From Magnetospira sp. (GTDB taxonomy: Bacteria; Pseudomonadota; Alphaproteobacteria; Rhodospirillales; Magnetospiraceae), in NCBI GenBank assembly GCA_028282245.1, contig JANQIL010000146.1, positions 1 to 54,400 on the forward strand: a stretch of 54,400 nucleotides of DNA, written 5' to 3'. The position numbers and the translations under genes were made by a program. How positions within the stretch are numbered: the first letter of the stretch is position 1; every line of letters starts with the position of its first letter. The notes beneath the pieces are model-generated. The model was not told the DNA's origin. It did not search any database and saw only the letters and a program-made list of their open reading frames with translations. This document shows positions 7,694 through 15,373 of the stretch, in pieces.

Positions 7694-8980
7694 GTGACCC
7701 CATCCATCCGCAACGTGGCGACGGTCTGCACGGTCCTCATCCTCGCCGGGTGCGGGCTGCCGGCCGACCCGCAGATGCTGAAGCCGGCGTTCTGGACCAA
7801 CAGCCCGCTGAAGGCCGACAACGTCGAGGCCGAACTGGGGATCGCCGAGCTCGCCAAGGGCAATTTCGTGCTCGCCGAGTCGCATTTCGACAAGGCCCTG
7901 AAGGCCAACCCGAACGACGTCCACGCCCTGCTCGGGCGCGCCACCCTGTACCACCACACCGGCCAGACCACCCGCGCGCGGGCGATGTACGAGGCGGTGC
8001 TGGCGCTCAGGCCGTCGGAGACCGAGCAACTCATGGTGATGAACAACTTCACCACCCGGCCGGTGTCCGAGATCGCCAGCGTCAATCTGAGCCTGTTGCA
8101 GAGCGGCAACGTGACCGGTCGCCTGGACCCCGCCGCGATGGGCGGCGAGGTGGAAACCATGGGCCCGGCGGCCGGCGGCGCGATGCCGCTACACGGCGAC
8201 GGGATGGGGGCGGCCAGCGACTCCGACGCCAACGTCATGTCGCGGTTCGAGACCCTGAAGGCGTTGCGCGATCAGGGCCTGATCACGCCCGACGAGTACG
8301 CGGCCCGGCGCAAGGCCAACGTGGGCGCCCTGTTGCCCCTGACCTCGTCGCCGCCGGCCGCCGGGCTGGAGCGCCCGGTGCCGACCACCGATCAGGTGCT
8401 GGGTCGCCTGCGGGCGATCGGCCGGGCCCTGGAGATGCGCGCCATGACGGTCGGCCAGCACGCGTCGGAACGCAAGATGATCCTCGACGGCCTGCTGCCG
8501 GAAACACCGCCCGTCACCGCCGTCCCGATGCCCCCGCCGCGCGGCCTGATGGCGGCGGCCGATCTGGTGCGCCGCCTGGAAATGCTGAACGAGGCGCAAC
8601 TGATTTCCTCGGACGAGGTGACCCGCGAGCGCACGGCCATCGGATCCGGCCTGCAGCAACGGCCGGGCGCCCCCCGGGCGGCCGGAGCGGACTCGAGGGC
8701 GATGATGGCGCCGGGCGGCGGCCCGCAGCCGGCGGTGCACATCGCCTCCTATCGCTCGGAACGCGCGGCAAGACGCGGATGGACCCAGCTCAAGCGGGCT
8801 CACGCCGCGCTTCTGGGCAGCCTGGAGCCGGAGATTACGCGGGTCAACCTGGGAGCCGGCAAGGGGGTCTATTACCGCCTCAAGGCCGGACCCCTGAACA
8901 GCCAGGGGGCGGCCCAGGCGTTGTGCCGGCAGCTCAAGGCGCGCCGTCAATATTGCGAGTCGAGCTTCATCGAGGGTTGA
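7694..8980 (+). CDS. TPR-containing lipoprotein with C-terminal SPOR domain
   Basis: A 428-residue exported lipoprotein. The N-terminus is a signal peptide ending in the lipobox LAGC (Cys at about residue 17). Residues 40-110 form tetratricopeptide-like repeats (ELGIAELAKGNFVLAESHFDKALKANP and the next unit). Two short SHOCT-like segments follow, one with RFETLKALRDQGLITPDEYAARR and a diverged second one near LVRRLEMLNEAQLISSDEV. The last 80 residues (AVHIASYRSERAARRGW to the end) are a SPOR domain, which in known cases binds denuded peptidoglycan at division or remodelling sites. The GTG start has GGGAGG six bases upstream. Likely an envelope scaffold; the precise role is unknown. Confidence 0.8.
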   Translation: MTPSIRNVATVCTVLILAGCGLPADPQMLKPAFWTNSPLKADNVEAELGIAELAKGNFVLAESHFDKALKANPNDVHALLGRATLYHHTGQTTRARAMYEAVLALRPSETEQLMVMNNFTTRPVSEIASVNLSLLQSGNVTGRLDPAAMGGEVETMGPAAGGAMPLHGDGMGAASDSDANVMSRFETLKALRDQGLITPDEYAARRKANVGALLPLTSSPPAAGLERPVPTTDQVLGRLRAIGRALEMRAMTVGQHASERKMILDGLLPETPPVTAVPMPPPRGLMAAADLVRRLEMLNEAQLISSDEVTRERTAIGSGLQQRPGAPRAAGADSRAMMAPGGGPQPAVHIASYRSERAARRGWTQLKRAHAALLGSLEPEITRVNLGAGKGVYYRLKAGPLNSQGAAQALCRQLKARRQYCESSFIEG

Positions 8981-9089
8981 CGATCCAACGCGCGCCTCCT
9001 CGTCCTGGATTATTGTTTCAGCCAAAAAACGGAAAAACAAACACTCCACGAAGAGTACGTTCCGGAAATTCACGGGAGCTTGTTCGAAA

Positions 9090-9422
9090 ATGGTTCCGAT
9101 CGCCAACAAGAAACGTTTTGCGATATTGGTTGTTCTGGGCGTTATTGGGATTGAAATATTCCTGGGATTGATGGGAGTGGGTTTTTTCTATATCGGATTA
9201 CCTGAAATGCGGCATATCCTGCATGAAAACTGGATGGTGATTTACGGATTGCCGACCGCCGGCGCCATCACGTTTTCGGTTGTTTTCATTCTCTTCACCG
9301 GCGAGGAGGGCCTCGTTCAGTTCAAGGTGTTCGGATTGGAATTCAGCGGCCCGGGCGGCCCCGTCGTGCTTTGGGTGTTCTCCTTCCTGTCGGTCGTGTT
9401 CGCGCTCAAGATCCTGTCGTGA
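9090..9422 (+). CDS. Small membrane protein of unknown function
   Basis: A 110-residue protein with hydrophobic segments at about residues 10-34, 48-70 and 90-109 and a conserved-looking FKVFGLEFSGPGGPVVLWVF segment before the last helix. I do not recognise a named family. The coding sequence and its 100-bp upstream region are less GC-rich than the neighbours. GGGAG lies 11 bases before the ATG. It is downstream of, and may be transcribed with, the SPOR lipoprotein (109-bp gap) and is convergent with the GST gene. Confidence 0.6.
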   Translation: MVPIANKKRFAILVVLGVIGIEIFLGLMGVGFFYIGLPEMRHILHENWMVIYGLPTAGAITFSVVFILFTGEEGLVQFKVFGLEFSGPGGPVVLWVFSFLSVVFALKILS

Positions 9423-9441
9423 CGCGAACACGCGCGGCGAC

Positions 9442-10089
9442 CTATCGTCGCCGCCGCGCGCAGACCGCGGCGCCGGGCCGCTGGCCGACGGCCTCGCGCC
9501 AGCGCGCGAGATGGCTCAGGGACTCGGCCGGCCGAAGCCGCGCGCGGGCCGCGAAATCGAGGCTCACGTAGGCGGTGATGTCGGCGATCGAGAACGCCGC
9601 GCCGGCCACGTGGGGCACCTCGGCGAGCCGGCGGTCGAGGCTTTCGAAGAACTGCTCGACCCGCCGCCGCCCGCGCTCGGCGAGGTCCGGAATCTGCGAA
9701 TATCCCCGTGGGCCGACGAGGCCGCGTCCGGCGAACCAGGGATGACCGTTCCGGTAGGCCTCCATGCCGGCCTGCAACCCCTCCGCTTCCATGCGATGGG
9801 TCCACATGGCGACCCGCGCCCGCTCCACCGGGTCGCGGCCGAACAGCGGCGGTCGCGGCTGGATCTCCTCCAGATATCGGCAAATCGCCTCCACCTCGCC
9901 GATCCCGGTTCCGTCGTCGAGCACCAGGAACGGGACGTCGCAACGGTCGTTGATGGCCCGGTAGGCGTCGCTCAACTGGGTCTGGGTGGCGAGGTCGACG
10001 GTCTCCGACGCCACGTCGAGCCCCTTCTCGACCAGGAAGAACCGCACCCTTTGCGGATTGGGGGCGCTGTCGTAGGTGTAGAGTTTCAT
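9442..10089 (-). CDS. Glutathione S-transferase family protein
   Basis: A 215-residue cytosolic GST-fold protein. An N-terminal thioredoxin-like domain (MKLYTYDSAPNPQRVRFFL, then the cis-Pro region DVPFLVLDDG and EVEAICRYLEE) is followed by an all-helical domain with the FSIADITAYVSLDF N-capping motif. Such enzymes conjugate or reduce substrates with glutathione; the substrate cannot be told from sequence. The start at 10089 has GGAG six bases upstream. It faces away from asd, so it does not share the attenuator region. Confidence 0.88.
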   Translation of the reverse strand: MKLYTYDSAPNPQRVRFFLVEKGLDVASETVDLATQTQLSDAYRAINDRCDVPFLVLDDGTGIGEVEAICRYLEEIQPRPPLFGRDPVERARVAMWTHRMEAEGLQAGMEAYRNGHPWFAGRGLVGPRGYSQIPDLAERGRRRVEQFFESLDRRLAEVPHVAGAAFSIADITAYVSLDFAARARLRPAESLSHLARWREAVGQRPGAAVCARRRR

Positions 10090-10205
10090 GCGGTGTCTCC
10101 GTCGCCGGCGTCCGGCCGACCATACGCCAAGTTCGCGCCGCCACAAATCGCTTGAATTCCGATCATCGGGGGTCTACTTGTGACGGCGACGGAGGCACCG
10201 ACACG

Positions 10206-10310
10206 ATGCTCGGCCAAGTGCTCATTTTGGATGCCGGTTCCGTCGCCCGTTCGGGCGGCGCGTTGGCTTGCGCCGTCCCTTCCAAGACCCGGACCAAGAC
10301 CACCGATTAG
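10206..10310 (+). CDS. Candidate regulatory leader peptide upstream of asd
   Basis: A 34-codon ORF beginning ATG at 10206, with GGAGG at 10191-10195, and ending TAG at 10308-10310. Its last eight sense codons read Lys-Thr-Arg-Thr-Lys-Thr-Thr-Asp: four Thr and two Lys in a row of eight. This is the clustering seen in attenuator leader peptides. The downstream enzyme, Asd, makes the common precursor of Thr, Lys and Met. The stop codon directly abuts the first of three mutually exclusive pairing segments (next entry). The peptide itself would have no function beyond sensing charged tRNA. It lies in a different frame from asd. Confidence 0.6.
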   Translation: MLGQVLILDAGSVARSGGALACAVPSKTRTKTTD

Positions 10311-10370
10311 TCGCGGGCCGGCACCTGTTGATGCAACCCAAGGCCCGCGAGGATCGTTTCGCGGGCTTTC
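10311..10370 (+). promoter_or_regulatory. Candidate transcription attenuator of asd
   Basis: Three segments can pair in two exclusive ways. Segment 2 (10311-10319, TCGCGGGCC) is perfectly complementary to segment 3 (10342-10350, GGCCCGCGA). Segment 3 is also complementary, over 8 bp, to segment 4 (10359-10366, TCGCGGGC), which is followed by TTTC. Pairing 3:4 is a terminator-like hairpin with an 8-nt loop; pairing 2:3 would prevent it. Segment 2 starts on the base after the leader stop codon, so a ribosome that finishes the leader would mask it and favour 3:4, while a ribosome stalled at the Thr/Lys codons would leave it free. The T-run is short. Confidence 0.6.
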
Positions 10371-10434
10371 GTGTGCATGCACGGCGCCCCGGAGACGAAG
10401 AGCCCGGGCCGAAGAACGAACTGGAGTAGGAACC

Positions 10435-11460
10435 ATGGGGTACAAGGTCGCGGTGGTCGGCGCCACCGGCAACGTGGGACGCGAGATACTGGCCATTCTC
10501 GCCGAGCGGGAGTTTCCGGCCGACGAGGTGGTCGCCCTGGCCTCCGCGCGGTCGGTCGGCCGCGAGGTGTCGTACGGCGAGGAGGAGGTGCTCAGGGTCC
10601 ACGACCTGGAAACCTACGATTTCGCCGGCACCGACCTCGTGCTGTCGTCGCCCGGCGCCTCGGTGTCGGCCAAGCACGCCCCGCGCGCCGCCGAGGCGGG
10701 CGCGGTGGTGATCGACAACACCTCGTATTTCCGCATGGAACCGGACGTGCCGCTGGTGGTGCCGGAGGTCAACCCGACGGACATCGACCGATTCACCAAG
10801 CGTCGGATCATCGCCAACCCCAACTGCTCGACCATTCAGATGCTGGTCGCCCTGAAGCCGCTGCACGATCTGGCGAGCATCCGCCGCGTGGTGGTGGCGA
10901 CCTATCAGTCGACCAGCGGCGCCGGCAAGGAGGCGATGGACGAACTGTTCAACCAGACGCGCGGCATCTATGTGAACGATCCGGTGCAGCCGGCCAAGTT
11001 CACCAAGCAGATCGCCTTCAACTGCATCCCTCATATCGACAAGTTCATGGACGACGGGTCGACCAAGGAGGAATGGAAGATGGTGGTCGAGACCCGCAAG
11101 ATCCTGGACCCGGACATCCAGGTCACCGCGACCTGCGTGCGCATGCCCTGTTTCGTCGGCCACGCCGAGGCGATCAACCTCGACTGCGCGCGGCCGATCG
11201 ACGAGGAGGCGGCGCGCGCCGCCCTGCGCAAGGCGCCGGGGGTGACGGTGGTCGACTACCGGGCCGACGAAGGCTACGTGACCCCGGCCGAATGCGCCGG
11301 CGAGGATCCGGTCTACGTGAGCCGCATCCGCCGCGACCCGACGGTCGAGAACGGCCTGAACATCTGGGTGGTGGCCGACAACCTGCGCAAGGGCGCGGCG
11401 CTGAACGCGGTGCAGATCGCCGAGGCCCTGATCGAGCGGCATCCGCGCCTGGGGCGTTGA
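10435..11460 (+). CDS. asd: Aspartate-semialdehyde dehydrogenase
   Basis: A 341-residue enzyme that reduces aspartyl-4-phosphate to aspartate semialdehyde, the branch point of Lys, Thr and Met synthesis and of diaminopimelate for the cell wall. The nucleotide-binding loop GATGNVG (residues 9-15) and catalytic Cys131 in NPNCSTIQ are present, with the conserved CVRMPCFVGHAEA segment later. The ATG at 10435 has GGAGTAGG before it. A long leader (10206-10370) precedes it with the features of a Thr/Lys-responsive attenuator. Bases 11487-11508 after the stop form a strong hairpin. The usual leuB neighbour is absent. Confidence 0.95.
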   Translation: MGYKVAVVGATGNVGREILAILAEREFPADEVVALASARSVGREVSYGEEEVLRVHDLETYDFAGTDLVLSSPGASVSAKHAPRAAEAGAVVIDNTSYFRMEPDVPLVVPEVNPTDIDRFTKRRIIANPNCSTIQMLVALKPLHDLASIRRVVVATYQSTSGAGKEAMDELFNQTRGIYVNDPVQPAKFTKQIAFNCIPHIDKFMDDGSTKEEWKMVVETRKILDPDIQVTATCVRMPCFVGHAEAINLDCARPIDEEAARAALRKAPGVTVVDYRADEGYVTPAECAGEDPVYVSRIRRDPTVENGLNIWVVADNLRKGAALNAVQIAEALIERHPRLGR

Positions 11461-11486
11461 CCCCGCATCCAGCCGGAACCGCGAGC

Positions 11487-11508
11487 CGGGGCCCCGTCGC
11501 GGGCCCCG
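11487..11508 (+). terminator. Terminator-like hairpin after asd
   Basis: CGGGGCCC (11487-11494) pairs with GGGCCCCG (11501-11508) around a 6-nt loop, followed by CTTCGTTT. It is a perfect 8-bp GC stem 27 bases after the asd stop. Confidence 0.6.
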
Positions 11509-11587
11509 CTTCGTTTGGCGGTCGCCATCGCGACGCGATGACGCTAGTCTGCGGTCCCAGAGGAGCAACCCCATAGGGAGTCGGGTC

Positions 11588-12589
11588 ATGGACATGGTCA
11601 TCGGGTCGTTTTCCGGGTTCGTCATCGCGGTACTGGTGCTCGCGATGGCCATCGTCCTGCTCGGCGTCAAGCTGGTGCCGCAGGGCTGGGAACTCACCGT
11701 CGAGCGATTCGGCCGCTACACGCGGACACTTCGGCCCGGACTGCGCGTCATCATGCCGGTGATCGACCGCATCGGGGCCCGGATGAACATGATGGAGCAG
11801 GTCATCGACGTGCCGACCCAGGAAGTGATCACCAAGGACAACGCCATGGTCACCGTCGACGGGGTGGTGTTCTTCCAGGTGATCGATCCGGTCAAGGCGG
11901 CCTACGAGGTCAACCAGCTCGAACGGGCGATGCTGAACATGGCGATGACCAACATCCGAACGGTCATGGGGTCCATGGACCTGGACGAGTTGCTGAGCCA
12001 GCGCGACAAAATCAACGCGCAGCTTCTCATGGTCATCGACGAGGCGACCACGCCCTGGGGCGTCAAGGTCACCCGGGTCGAGATCAAGGACATCACGCCG
12101 CCGAAGGATCTGGTCGACGCCATGGCCCGCCAGATGAAGGCCGAGCGGGACAAGCGCGCCGAGGTCCTCACGGCGGAGGGCGAAAAACAGGCCGCCATCC
12201 TGCGCGCCGAGGGCGAGAAGCAATCGGCCATCCTGGAGGCGGAGGGGCGGCGCGAGGCCGCCTTCCGCGACGCCGAGGCCCGCGAGCGGGAGGCCGAGGC
12301 GGAGGCCAAGGCCACCGACATGGTCTCCAAGGCGATCGCCCAGGGGGACGTGAAGGCGGTCAACTACTTCGTGGCCCTGAAATACACGGAGGCCCTGGAG
12401 CGGATCGCCTCGGCGGAGAATCAGAAAATCATCATGATGCCCCTGGAGGCCAGCGGGCTCATTGGCTCGGTCGGCGGGATCGCCGAACTGTTGCGGCCGG
12501 ACGCCCCGAGGCCCTCGGGCATCGCGGCGCCCGTCGGCGCCCGCCCCGCCGCCGAGCCGCCGGCGCAACCCGGTCCCTGGGAGGCCTGA
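11588..12589 (+). CDS. SPFH/stomatin-like membrane protein (QmcA type)
   Basis: A 333-residue protein with an N-terminal membrane segment (residues 8-27), an SPFH/band 7 domain (about 28-190: VPQGWELTVERFGRYTRTLRPGL...), a long charged coiled-coil region rich in Glu, Ala and Arg (about 190-260, with repeats of AEGEKQAAILRAEGEKQ type) and a Pro/Ala-rich tail. Stomatin-like proteins form large ring oligomers in membrane microdomains. Its partner NfeD gene follows after 3 bp, the classic SPFH-NfeD operon. GGGAG lies 8 nt before the ATG. The cargo or function in this organism is unknown. Confidence 0.9.
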   Translation: MDMVIGSFSGFVIAVLVLAMAIVLLGVKLVPQGWELTVERFGRYTRTLRPGLRVIMPVIDRIGARMNMMEQVIDVPTQEVITKDNAMVTVDGVVFFQVIDPVKAAYEVNQLERAMLNMAMTNIRTVMGSMDLDELLSQRDKINAQLLMVIDEATTPWGVKVTRVEIKDITPPKDLVDAMARQMKAERDKRAEVLTAEGEKQAAILRAEGEKQSAILEAEGRREAAFRDAEAREREAEAEAKATDMVSKAIAQGDVKAVNYFVALKYTEALERIASAENQKIIMMPLEASGLIGSVGGIAELLRPDAPRPSGIAAPVGARPAAEPPAQPGPWEA

Positions 12590-12592
12590 TCC

Positions 12593-13063
12593 ATGGGGGA
12601 CGGTCTGAGCGGCGATCCCGCCTTCTGGCACTGGCTGATCCTCGGCGTGCTGTTCATCCTGCTGGAGGTGTTCGCGCCGGGTCTGGTGTTCGTGTGGCTG
12701 GGCGTGGCCGGTCTGCTGATCGGTCTGGTCGTCGCCGTGTTCCCCGAGATGGCCTGGCAATATCAGGTCCTGCTGTTCGCCGGCCTGGCGCTGGTCTCGG
12801 TGGTCCTCGGTCGCCGCGCCATGAACCGCCAGGCCGAACCCGAGGACCATCCGACCCTCAACCGGCGCGGACTCCAACACGTCGGCAAGGCCTATCCGTT
12901 GCACACCCCCATCGCGAACGGCCGGGGCAAGATCAAGGCCGGGGATACCTTTTGGCAGGTGACCGGCCCGACGCTGCCGGCCGGAACGACGGTCGAGGTC
13001 ACGGGCGCCGACGGCGTGACGCTGACGGTCAAGCCGGCGTCCGAGGACACCCCCGGCGCCTGA
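12593..13063 (+). CDS. NfeD family protein
   Basis: A 156-residue protein of the short NfeD class. The first 75 residues are hydrophobic (about three helices: FWHWLILGVLFILLEVF, GVAGLLIGLVVAVF, YQVLLFAGLALVSVVLG), and the C-terminal 70 residues form the soluble OB-fold domain (GKAYPLHTPIANGRGKIKAGDTFWQVTG...). NfeD proteins work with the adjacent SPFH/stomatin gene, here 3 bp upstream. The pair is probably one transcript. The short class lacks the ClpP-like protease domain of long NfeD proteins. Confidence 0.9.
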   Translation: MGDGLSGDPAFWHWLILGVLFILLEVFAPGLVFVWLGVAGLLIGLVVAVFPEMAWQYQVLLFAGLALVSVVLGRRAMNRQAEPEDHPTLNRRGLQHVGKAYPLHTPIANGRGKIKAGDTFWQVTGPTLPAGTTVEVTGADGVTLTVKPASEDTPGA

Positions 13064-13117
13064 GGCGCCAGCTAAATCCTCCGATAAAAGCTTACAGATT
13101 TCGGGAGTTAACTTGGG

Positions 13118-13573
13118 GTGGATAAAACACAAAAGCTTGATGCATACAAAGTGGCATTGGATATGGTCCGGCATGAGGGTCGAATCCTGTGGACGCTTTT
13201 TGCGGTATTCCTTGTTCCACAATCAATTTTTCTAGGGTTTTCTATAAAATATCTAAGCAACCCATCTCTAGTATGTGGAAATTTAGGTTTACAAGTTTCT
13301 TCTATCGCCGGTCTAATCGCCTCCGTGGCTTGGTTATTGACGCATCGCCGTACGTATGGATACTTCAAGATTAGAATGGCTATAGCGAGAGATTTAGAGC
13401 CAGAATATATTCCAGTTTTAAAAATAGGAAAGCTTTATGCGGATGGAAATCCTGTATGCATAAATGGTGAAACCCATAAAGTAACCAATATTAGCGTGAA
13501 TTTACTGACTCATTTAATAATTATTGGAATTTCGTGTTTACATATATTTATAATTTACAAGACATACTGTTAA
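13118..13573 (+). CDS. Membrane protein of unknown function in an AT-rich islet
   Basis: A 151-residue protein starting at GTG 13118, with hydrophobic segments at about residues 25-45, 59-75 and 128-148 and a soluble charged middle (HRRTYGYFKIRMAIARDLEPEY...). I do not recognise the family. The gene is conspicuously AT-rich, with codons such as ATA, AAA and TTA that are rare in its neighbours, so recent horizontal acquisition is likely. An 11-bp inverted repeat follows 30 bp after the stop. It may be a remnant or cargo of a small mobile element. Confidence 0.6.
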   Translation: MDKTQKLDAYKVALDMVRHEGRILWTLFAVFLVPQSIFLGFSIKYLSNPSLVCGNLGLQVSSIAGLIASVAWLLTHRRTYGYFKIRMAIARDLEPEYIPVLKIGKLYADGNPVCINGETHKVTNISVNLLTHLIIIGISCLHIFIIYKTYC

Positions 13574-13602
13574 CGTAAGTGCTAATATGAATTTTCTAGA
13601 TG

Positions 13603-13641
13603 TTGTCCCAGATAACATCAATGAGACGTCATCTGGGACAA
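13603..13641. repeat. 11-bp perfect inverted repeat at the edge of the AT-rich islet
   Basis: TTGTCCCAGAT (13603-13613) is matched by ATCTGGGACAA (13631-13641) with 17 bases between. It sits between the AT-rich membrane-protein gene and the GC-rich CitE-like gene, where base composition changes. It could be a mobile-element end, a terminator without a T-run, or an operator for the CitE-like gene. Confidence 0.6.
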
Positions 13642-13794
13642 ATTATTCCAACAGACGCGGAACCTCTCATGCCTAGGTTCCGGGGTTGCGTGGGCAATAT
13701 CCAGATTAGAATCGTTATCATAACAGTTGCCGGTCGTGCCGCAGTGCGGTATCTTTCTTCGCGGATGCGAAAAAAACAGCCGAAGAGGGAAACC

Positions 13795-14670
13795 ATGACC
13801 CGTGACGCACGCCCGCGCCGTTCCGTGCTCTACATGCCCGGCTCCAACGCCCGGGCCCTGGAAAAGGGCCGCGCGGTGCCGGCCGACGGCCTGATCCTCG
13901 ACCTCGAGGACGCGGTGGCGCCGGACGCCAAGCCGCTGGCCCGCGAGCAGGTCTGCGCGGCGGTCCGCGCGGGGGGCTACGGCAAGCGCGAGATCCTGAT
14001 CCGGGTCAATGGCCTGAACACGCCCTGGGGCCACGAGGACATCGTGGCGGCGGCGGCGAGCGGCGCCGACGGGCTGCTGATTCCGAAGGCCGAGAGCGCC
14101 GACGCGGTGCGCCAGGTGATCGCGGTGATGGACGGCGTGGGGGCGCCCGCCGACATGGGCGTCTGGTGCATGATCGAGACCCCGCGCGGGGTGCTCAGGG
14201 TGGAGGAAATCGCCGGATCGAGCGAGCGTCTGGTCGGTCTGGTGCTCGGCACCTCCGATCTCGGCAAGGACCTGCGCTGCGCCCACACCCGGATGCGGCT
14301 GCCGATGATCACCTCGCTGCACCTGTGCCTGCTGGCCGCCCGCGCCCATGGCCTGGCGGCGCTCGACGGGGTGTTCCTGGATCTCGACGACGACGAGGGC
14401 TTCGAATACTCCTGCGTGCAGGGCAGCGAGCTGGGTTTCGACGGCAAGACCCTCATTCATCCGAAGACGATCACCAAGGCCAACGAGGTGTTCACGCCGT
14501 CGCCGGACGAGGTGGACTGGTCGCGCCGCATCATCGCCAACCTGGCGGCCGCCGAGGCCGAGGGCAAGGGGGTCGTGGTGATGGACGGCAAGTTGATCGA
14601 GAACCTGCACGTGGTCGCCGCGAAGCGCATGGTGGCGATGGACGAGGCGATCAGGGAGATCGGCCGGTAG
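13795..14670 (+). CDS. CoA-ester lyase of the HpcH/CitE family
   Basis: A 291-residue TIM-barrel enzyme of the CitE/malyl-CoA lyase family. The hallmarks are the N-terminal RRSVLYMPGSN, the metal/CoA region GLILDLEDAVAPDAK with its acidic residues, WCMIETPRGV and the LGTSDLGKDL segment. The length fits CitE-like lyases and (3S)-malyl-CoA thioesterase better than longer malyl-CoA lyases. It could cleave malyl-CoA, methylmalyl-CoA or citramalyl-CoA; sequence reading alone cannot choose. AGAGGGA precedes the ATG at 13795, and the upstream open frame is AT-rich intergenic sequence. Its 3' end overlaps the convergent CDF gene by 20 bp. Confidence 0.85.
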   Translation: MTRDARPRRSVLYMPGSNARALEKGRAVPADGLILDLEDAVAPDAKPLAREQVCAAVRAGGYGKREILIRVNGLNTPWGHEDIVAAAASGADGLLIPKAESADAVRQVIAVMDGVGAPADMGVWCMIETPRGVLRVEEIAGSSERLVGLVLGTSDLGKDLRCAHTRMRLPMITSLHLCLLAARAHGLAALDGVFLDLDDDEGFEYSCVQGSELGFDGKTLIHPKTITKANEVFTPSPDEVDWSRRIIANLAAAEAEGKGVVVMDGKLIENLHVVAAKRMVAMDEAIREIGR

Positions 14671-15298
14671 CCATGCAGACCGCCCCCTCCATCCGCCGCT
14701 CGCGCAGCGCCTGACCAATGATGCGCGCCGCCGAACCGAGGAACAGTCCCGCCATGATCGCCGCCACGATCACGTCCGGCCAGGCGGTCGCGGTGCCCCA
14801 GACGCCGAGCGCCGCGACCATCACCGCCACGTTGCCGATGGCGTCGTTGCGCGAACACAGCCACACCGAACGCACGTTGGCGTCGCCGTCCCTGTAGGGG
14901 ACGAGGAGCAGCACGCTCGCCAGATTGGCGGCCAGGGCGAGAACACCGATGACCCCCATCACCTCGGCCTGCGGCTGCTCCAGCACGAACACCCGGTGGA
15001 CGGTCGACCCGAACACCCACATCCCCATCAGCAGGAGGCTGACGCCCTTGACCAGGGCGGCGGTGGCGCGCACCCGCAGCGACGCCCCGATCACCGCCAA
15101 CGACAGGCCGTAGGTCGCCGCGTCGCCCAGGAAGTCCAGGGCGTCGGCCTGCAAGGCCTGCGACCGCGCGGCCCGGCCGGCCGCCATCTCGACGCCGAAC
15201 ATGGTCGCGTTGATCACGATCACGATCCACAGACGACGCTTGTAATCGTCCGAAAGTCCCTCGAACCGGACATCGCCACCGCAGCCGCAACCACTCAT
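14651..15298 (-). CDS. Short cation diffusion facilitator (metal efflux)
   Basis: A 215-residue membrane protein of the CDF family with about six hydrophobic segments and no C-terminal cytoplasmic metal-binding domain, so it is of the short class. The N-terminus MSGCGCGGD carries two Cys that could bind metal. The ALDFLGDAATYGLSLAV segment has the Asp pattern of the transport site, and the partner site RNDAIGNVAVMVAAL also has Asp and Asn. It is divergent from a merR-family gene, and its promoter has the long spacer typical of MerR control. Likely exports Zn, Cd, Co or similar ions; the ion is not certain. Confidence 0.85.
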   Translation of the reverse strand: MSGCGCGGDVRFEGLSDDYKRRLWIVIVINATMFGVEMAAGRAARSQALQADALDFLGDAATYGLSLAVIGASLRVRATAALVKGVSLLLMGMWVFGSTVHRVFVLEQPQAEVMGVIGVLALAANLASVLLLVPYRDGDANVRSVWLCSRNDAIGNVAVMVAALGVWGTATAWPDVIVAAIMAGLFLGSAARIIGQALRERRMEGAVCMATGRSP

Positions 15299-15329
15299 GC
15301 CGTCACCTCTTGACTATGGGTCCATGGAG

Positions 15330-15360
15330 ACCCTAATTCCTATAGCTGCTAGAGGTTCAA
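15330..15360 (-). promoter_or_regulatory. MerR-type promoter/operator of the efflux gene
   Basis: Read on the minus strand, TTGAAC (15360-15355) and TAGGGT (15335-15330) are separated by 19 bases, the over-long spacer that MerR-family activators correct by twisting DNA. Inside the spacer, CCTCTAG and CTATAGG (with CAG between) form an imperfect dyad, as expected for a MerR dimer site. It lies between the efflux gene and the divergent regulator. Confidence 0.8.
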
Positions 15361-15373
15361 GGGGCTTCGTCCG

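Noticed and set aside
10343..10366. Hairpin before asd read as an ordinary terminator of the previous gene
   Set aside because: The previous gene (GST) is on the other strand, so there is nothing to terminate except the asd leader transcript itself. This supports the attenuator reading.
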